DNA from: Catenulispora pinisilvae
GTDB taxonomy: Bacteria > Actinomycetota > Actinomycetes > Streptomycetales > Catenulisporaceae
Assembly (NCBI RefSeq): GCF_015356865.1
Contig: NZ_JAAFZA010000003.1
Location: 1-64,000 of the forward strand
Direction: 5' to 3'
Length of the DNA: 64,000 nt
Every line of letters begins with the position of its first letter. The stretch's first letter is position 1. Below, piece after piece: positions 59,934-64,000 of this stretch. The notes beneath the pieces are model-generated. The model ran no database searches and was not told the origin of the DNA. It was given only the letters and a program-made list of their open reading frames with translations. The position numbers were made by a program, and so were the translations under genes.

Positions 59934-60965
59934 ATGGGCAGGACTTCCATCAGCACGCCGACATGCGAGGTCCGGCCTCGCGTGCCACGAGGTCAACCGC
60001 GCCGTTCCCGGTTGGGCCGCCGACTCCGCGCCCGTCCCGATGCCACAGCCGTGTTTCTCCCGCACCAGCGAGACCGGGCCCGCGTGCCCGCCTTCGAGCC
60101 CGCCTCCGCCTCCGAGCCCGCCTTCGAGTTCGCCTCCGCCCCCGAGCCCACCTCCGAGCCGCGGATCGGTCACGGCCGCGATCGCCACGGCCGCGACCGG
60201 ACCGACCAGCGGGCCGCGGCGCTGCGGTCTTTGGACCGGATGCACCGCCTGGCGCCCGGTGACGCCGAACGGTCCGCGCTGCGGGTGGCCGTGATCACCG
60301 AGTACATGCCCTACGCCCGCTACGTCGCCGGCCGCTACGGCGTGCACGGCCAGGCCGCGGAGGACGTTCTCCAGTCCGCTTACGTCGGCCTGGTCAAGGC
60401 GGTCGACCACTTCGATCCCGACTTCGGCACCGCGTTCCTCACCTTCGCCACCCCCACGATCCTCGGGGAACTCAAGCGCTACTTCCGGGACACGACGTGG
60501 GCGGTCCATGTGCCGCGGCGCATCCAGGAGCTCAGCAGTGAACTGCGAGACGCCACCGAGACCCTCTCGCAGGATCTGAACCGGGCTCCGACCGTCTCCG
60601 AACTCGCCGTGCTGCTGGCCGCCGATCCGGGGGAGGTGGCCGACGCGATCGGCGCGACCGGGCTGCACGCCGTGGGGTCGCTGGACGTGCCGGCCGCCAC
60701 CGAGGACGGGGCCGGCTCGATGCCGGGCGACCTGATGGGTGCCGACGATCGTGGCATCCAGAACGTCATCGATCGCGAGACCCTGCGGCCGCTGTTGGCG
60801 ACTTTGTCCGCGCGGGAGAAGGAGATCCTGCTCATGCGCTTCTTCCGGAGCATGACGCAGACCGAGATCGGCCAGGAGCTCGGGGTCTCGCAGATGCAGG
60901 TCTCCCGTCTGCTCACCGGGATCCTCGGCAGGCTCAGGACACACGCCGACGGCGACGCGCGGTAG
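59934..60965 (+). CDS. SigB/SigF-family RNA polymerase sigma factor
   Basis: A sigma-70 group 3 factor. The conserved part starts about 100 residues in. Region 2 is YVAGRYGVHGQAAEDVLQSA, VGLVKAVDHFDPDFGTAFLT and ATPTILGELKRYFRDTTWAV. Region 3 is RIQELSSELRDATETLSQDL, and region 4 is LSAREKEILLMRFFRSMTQT then GVSQMQVSRLL. It should direct a general- or osmotic-stress regulon. The start is uncertain: I use the ATG at 59934, but 59844 or a later codon is possible, and the first 100 residues are Glu/Pro/Ala and Arg/Asp repeats not seen in relatives. No anti-sigma gene is adjacent. Confidence 0.87.
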   Translation: MGRTSISTPTCEVRPRVPRGQPRRSRLGRRLRARPDATAVFLPHQRDRARVPAFEPASASEPAFEFASAPEPTSEPRIGHGRDRHGRDRTDQRAAALRSLDRMHRLAPGDAERSALRVAVITEYMPYARYVAGRYGVHGQAAEDVLQSAYVGLVKAVDHFDPDFGTAFLTFATPTILGELKRYFRDTTWAVHVPRRIQELSSELRDATETLSQDLNRAPTVSELAVLLAADPGEVADAIGATGLHAVGSLDVPAATEDGAGSMPGDLMGADDRGIQNVIDRETLRPLLATLSAREKEILLMRFFRSMTQTEIGQELGVSQMQVSRLLTGILGRLRTHADGDAR

Positions 60966-60982
60966 TCGTCGGCCGCGATCGT

Positions 60983-62803
60983 CTACCGGCTGGTGAGGCG
61001 GTAGGGGATGGTGCAGATGACGACATCGGTGCTGGCGCGCAGAACCGCTGCCAGCAGCAGACCGCGCTGGTTCTGCAGGATCCGGTAGCGCCATCGGCGC
61101 GGCTGGACCTCGACGATGAGGACGGCGACCTGCCGACTGCCCTCCGCCGCCTGCCGGACGTAGGAAACCATCGGGTGGACCAGCGACCGGTGCGGACTCA
61201 CCAGGGTTTCCAGCCGGACACCGGGATCCCACCGGTCCCAGGCGTCGCGGAACTGCGAGCATTGCCCGGGATCGGGCCAGACGCTGACCGCGACGACATC
61301 GTCGGCCAGCGATCGGGCGGCGTACAGGGCGTGCTCGGTCAGCTTGCTGACACTGCCGACCGGGACGATCACCAGGCTTCGGGTCGGCGGGGGCGCGGGT
61401 GTGGGGTTTCTGGACAGGTCCAGTTCGCGGCCGACCGCCGTGTAGTAGCTCTCGATCCGGGCGAACAGCAGCATCAGCGCCGGCACGGTGATCACCACGA
61501 CCCAGGCCCCGGCGGCGAACTTGGTCATGATGAACACGACGGCGGCCAGCCCGGTCAGGGCCGCGCCGGTCCCGTTGAGGGCGGCGCGCAGCCGCCAGCG
61601 GGGCGGGCGTTCGCCGAACCAGTGGCGGACCAGCCCGGTCTGGCTGATGGTGAATCCGATGAAGACCCCGATCGCGTACAGCGGGATCAGCCGGTCTGTG
61701 GCCGCGTGCACCGCCGTCAGCAGCAGCCCGGCCAGCAGCGCCAGGGCGACCACGCCGTAGCGGTAGACCGGGCGTTCGGCGCGCAGGCCGAACAGGTGCG
61801 GCAGGCGGTTGTCCCGGGACAGCAGGCTCATCAGGACCGGCAGTCCGCCGAAGCTGGTGTTCGCGGCCAGGGCCAGGATCAGGGTGACGATGATGTTCGT
61901 GGCGTAGTACGCCCAGCCGGTGCCGAACGAACCGGCGGTGAGCTGTGCCAGCACCGTGACGCCGCCGCGCGGTGCGACATGCTGCCGGTGGATCAGGATC
62001 GCCAGTCCGAGGAGCATGGCGGCCAGCAGCCCGCCGAGCATCAGCTCCGTGCGCTGGGCGCGTTCGGCGCGCGGCTCGCGGAAGGTCGGCACCCCGTTGG
62101 CGATGGCCTCGATCCCGGTCAGCGCCGAGCAGCCGGCGGCGAAGGCCTTCAGGATCAGCAGCACGCTCACCGCCTCGACGGCATGGACGGGCACTGCGGT
62201 GCCCACCACCGCCGCCGGATGGGTCCGGAACAGCCCGGCGCCGATGACGGCGAAGATAGCGCCGAGGAACAGCAGCATCGGCACCATGAAGGCCCGGGCG
62301 CTCTCGGCGACGCCCCACAGGTTGATGCCCGCGATCAGGACCAGTCCGAGCAGGGTCAGGCCGAGGATGTGGTGCGCCAGCGACGGGAACACCGAGGCCA
62401 GGCTCGCCGCGCCGGCCGCCAGGCTGACCGCGACCGTCAGGACGTAGTCGACCACCAGGCTGGCGGCGGCCAGCAGGCTGACCGTGCCGCCCAGGTCCTT
62501 CTTGCCCACCGCGTAGGCGCCGCCGCCGTCCGGGTGCACCGCGATGACCTGGCAGTAGGAGACCACCAGCACCGCCAGCAACACGGTGATGGCCACGGTG
62601 ATCGGCAGCGTCAGGCGCAGCGCGGAGGTGCCCGCCACGGCCAGCACCAGCAGTATGGACTCCGGGCCGTAGGCGACCGAGCTCAACGCGTCCAGCGACA
62701 GCGCGGCCAGGCCGCCGAAACTCGTCAGATGATCTTTCTCGCCCTCGCCGTGCCGGTGCGGGACGCGTGGCACGAGCTTCTTCGACGCCGTTCCGTAGCC
62801 CAT
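60983..62803 (-). CDS. APC-superfamily permease with C-terminal cytoplasmic domain
   Basis: A 606-aa transporter with about 12 membrane helices. The first helices carry LTSFGGLAALSLDALSSVAY and HPDGGGAYAVGKKDLGGTVS, typical of the APC amino-acid/potassium-type permeases of actinomycetes. After residue 480 a soluble domain resembles a nucleotide-binding universal-stress fold (SLVIVPVGSVSKLTEHALYA). The start is the ATG at 62803; the longer frame runs through non-coding DNA. It converges with the sigma factor gene and may import an osmolyte or ion under its control. The substrate is not readable. Confidence 0.85.
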   Translation of the reverse strand: MGYGTASKKLVPRVPHRHGEGEKDHLTSFGGLAALSLDALSSVAYGPESILLVLAVAGTSALRLTLPITVAITVLLAVLVVSYCQVIAVHPDGGGAYAVGKKDLGGTVSLLAAASLVVDYVLTVAVSLAAGAASLASVFPSLAHHILGLTLLGLVLIAGINLWGVAESARAFMVPMLLFLGAIFAVIGAGLFRTHPAAVVGTAVPVHAVEAVSVLLILKAFAAGCSALTGIEAIANGVPTFREPRAERAQRTELMLGGLLAAMLLGLAILIHRQHVAPRGGVTVLAQLTAGSFGTGWAYYATNIIVTLILALAANTSFGGLPVLMSLLSRDNRLPHLFGLRAERPVYRYGVVALALLAGLLLTAVHAATDRLIPLYAIGVFIGFTISQTGLVRHWFGERPPRWRLRAALNGTGAALTGLAAVVFIMTKFAAGAWVVVITVPALMLLFARIESYYTAVGRELDLSRNPTPAPPPTRSLVIVPVGSVSKLTEHALYAARSLADDVVAVSVWPDPGQCSQFRDAWDRWDPGVRLETLVSPHRSLVHPMVSYVRQAAEGSRQVAVLIVEVQPRRWRYRILQNQRGLLLAAVLRASTDVVICTIPYRLTSR

Positions 62804-62937
62804 GGCAGATCCAGATCCCTGATGTCGAAGCCCAGTCCAGACCAACGCTATCGATCGGTCGCGGGAATCGATCGCAACGCCACCGGCCGAAACGCGGGTC
62901 GGCCGACGGGCTCCTGCTGTCCGGAACGCCGGAGATC

Positions 62938-62990
62938 AAACCGGAGACCAAATCAGAGACCGAACCAGAGACCAAATCAGAGACCGAACC
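62938..62990. repeat. Alternating 12-bp tandem repeats upstream of the permease
   Basis: GAGACCAAATCA and GAGACCGAACCA-type units alternate at least four times in the gap between the GAF-ANTAR stop and the permease start. No gene lies here. Confidence 0.75.
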
Positions 62991-63046
62991 GTGCGGCGCC
63001 GACGTGATCACGGAGCTCGCCGGCTCCATGGTGTTCGTTCCAGCGG

Positions 63047-63769
63047 TCAGGCGCGCCACAGTTCGGCCGCCGCCGCCGAGCGTTCGGCGACGTCACGGGC
63101 CAGATCGGACAGCCGCAGATTGCGGTGGCGGGCGTGTTCGCGCAGCAGCGCGAACGCTTCGTCGACGCTGATCCGGTGGCGCTCGGCCAGCACGCCCTTG
63201 GCCTGTTCGATGACGATGCGGCTGTTCAAGGCGCTCTGCAACTGTGCGGCGAGCAGCTCGGCCTGGTGCAGGCTGCGCTGGGCCAGGATGCCGATGGTCG
63301 CCACGTCCGCCAGCGCCTGTCCGGCGCGGACGTCGTCCTCGGTCAGCACCCGGCTCTCGGCGCTGAAAAGGTTCAGGGCCCCGATGACGTTCTCCCGCAG
63401 GCGGAGCGGCAGGGCGTGCACCGCCACGAAACCCGAATCCCGCGCGGCCTCGGCGAATTGGGGCCAGCGCCCGGCATTGGCCCCCAGATCGGCGTTCACC
63501 ACGGGAGTGCCCGTGCGGCAGCAGTCGATGCACGGACCGGCGTCGGTCTGTAGTTCGAACAGCTCCACCAGCCGCGCGCTCTCGGTGGAGGCTGCCGCGG
63601 CGTGCAGATGCCCGCGCTGGTCGATGAGCATGATGCCGGCGGCGTCCACGTCCAGGAGCCGCACACAGCGCCCGGCCAGAGTGAGCAGGAAGTCGATGAC
63701 GTCGAAGTCGTCGACCAGGGTGTCGGCCACCTCGACGAACGTCTCGACGAGTTGTCGTTCACGGGTCAC
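63047..63769 (-). CDS. GAF and ANTAR domain transcription antiterminator
   Basis: A protein of about 240 aa. The GAF sensor domain covers residues 20-150 (AAGIMLIDQRGHLHAAAAST; GPCIDCCRTGTPVVNADLG; FVAVHALPLRLRENVIGALN). The C-terminal ANTAR RNA-binding domain is IEQAKGVLAERHRISVDEAF then LLREHARHRN. ANTAR proteins bind paired hairpins in leaders to stop termination. A Cys-x2-Cys in the GAF pocket (CIDCC) could bind metal or sense redox. I place the start at the GTG at 63769: GGAGG lies 7 nt upstream of it but only 1 nt from the ATG at 63775, which is the alternative. Confidence 0.85.
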   Translation of the reverse strand: MTRERQLVETFVEVADTLVDDFDVIDFLLTLAGRCVRLLDVDAAGIMLIDQRGHLHAAAASTESARLVELFELQTDAGPCIDCCRTGTPVVNADLGANAGRWPQFAEAARDSGFVAVHALPLRLRENVIGALNLFSAESRVLTEDDVRAGQALADVATIGILAQRSLHQAELLAAQLQSALNSRIVIEQAKGVLAERHRISVDEAFALLREHARHRNLRLSDLARDVAERSAAAAELWRA

Positions 63770-63839
63770 GCTCATGCCTCCAAGGTAGACCCGCCAGGCA
63801 GGTCGCGGGGGTGGCCGCGCCGTCCTGTCGAGGTCGGGG

Positions 63840-63995
63840 ATGTCTCTGATCCGGGTGTCACTGATCGGGCTGTCACTGAGCCGGGTTTCATGGCGTAGGT
63901 CCGGGTGCCGCAGGTCCGGGCGCTGTAGGTCCGGCTGCCATTAGGCCCGGGCGCGCCATTAGGTACGGGCGCCATCGGTCCGGGTGTCACCGATC
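63840..63995. repeat. Degenerate 15-18-bp minisatellite
   Basis: At least nine imperfect units of the type TCACTGATCCGGGTG / CCATAGGTCCGGGCG fill the last 160 bases of the window, upstream of the GAF-ANTAR gene. The minus strand is open through it (Pro/Gly/Thr repeats), but I do not accept this as a gene. Confidence 0.7.
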
Positions 63996-64000
63996 CGAGG

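Noticed and set aside
59931-63059. A 1042-codon open frame on the minus strand
   Set aside because: It runs antisense through the sigma factor gene and in the wrong frame through the permease, both of which have clear motifs. The translation is Arg/Gly/Ala noise typical of shadow frames in GC-rich DNA.
63772-63990. 72-codon minus-strand frame ending in ATGA overlap with the GAF-ANTAR gene
   Set aside because: The protein is only a Pro/Gly/Thr readout of the minisatellite, and the regulator has its own ribosome binding site inside the overlap.
63840-63995. Possible CRISPR array
   Set aside because: Units are only 15-18 bp, degenerate and without unique spacers of constant length. No cas gene is in the window.
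1-64000. tRNA, rRNA or intact insertion sequence
   Set aside because: No tRNA-like cloverleaf with a TTCGANTC-type arm, no rRNA block and no transposase motif was recognised by eye. A tRNA scan would be decisive; a scored hit would overturn this.

Overview
The window is high-GC DNA from a filamentous actinomycete (Streptomyces/Catenulispora-like; the species cannot be named from this alone). The evidence is strong GC codon bias, many 4-nt ATGA/GTGA gene overlaps, two AfsR/SARP regulators, a StrR-type regulator, WhiB, NarL- and OmpR-type two-component systems, an XRE/MmyB-like regulator, a SigB-family sigma factor and secreted hydrolases with long GC-rich leaders. I found no rRNA, tRNA, CRISPR array or intact mobile element.

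Layout. (1) 62-10617: operon for import and catabolism of peptides, probably containing D-amino acids: exported serine hydrolase, five-gene Dpp/Opp ABC importer, M19 dipeptidase, GNAT acyltransferase and N-acylamino-acid racemase. (2) 10689-15285: MurG paralogue and extended SDR, divergent from an OmpR/histidine-kinase pair. (3) 15825-21743: secreted papain-like protease, then a drug-type ABC exporter whose ATPase is broken at Walker B, followed by a NarL two-component system. (4) 21840-32901: regulatory and peptide island. An AfsR regulator diverges from a 25-aa peptide ending in four glycines, an E1/ThiF-like enzyme and an HExxH M50 membrane protease. Next come two tiny secreted peptides with a shared C-terminal CxLC motif, flanking a 1256-aa regulator with two tandem SARP modules, and then a StrR-family regulator.

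(5) 33043-38709: accessory oxidoreductases (aldehyde dehydrogenase, SDR lacking the catalytic Lys, flavin monooxygenase), two TetR regulators and a Gly-rich lipoprotein. (6) 38758-46618: fructan regulon: LacI repressor, three perfect operator palindromes, fructose-type ABC importer, PfkB kinase and a GH32 enzyme with a large insertion. (7) 47130-51528: S53 protease, an XRE/hydrolase/SRPBCC operon and a DUF6629 membrane protein. (8) 51529-54267: low-coding and decayed DNA with iterons, three hairpins, an MBL hydrolase, a deleted old-yellow-enzyme gene, and HxlR and MFS fragments joined head-on. (9) 54413-63769: stress-type island: hemerythrin, WhiB, DUF1345, PRC barrel, STAS protein, a pair of related unknown proteins, desaturase, SigB-family sigma factor, APC permease and GAF-ANTAR regulator.

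The best candidates for something undescribed are in 21840-32901. One is a RiPP-like unit (Gly-tailed peptide, E1-like adenylating enzyme, intramembrane protease, SARP with an 11-bp direct repeat in the divergent promoter). The other is a pair of related 13-residue CxLC peptides, predicted to be secreted, around a double-SARP/NB-ARC/TPR regulator, which resembles a peptide-signalling circuit. Short tandem repeats at gene ends and junctions are unusually common across the whole window.
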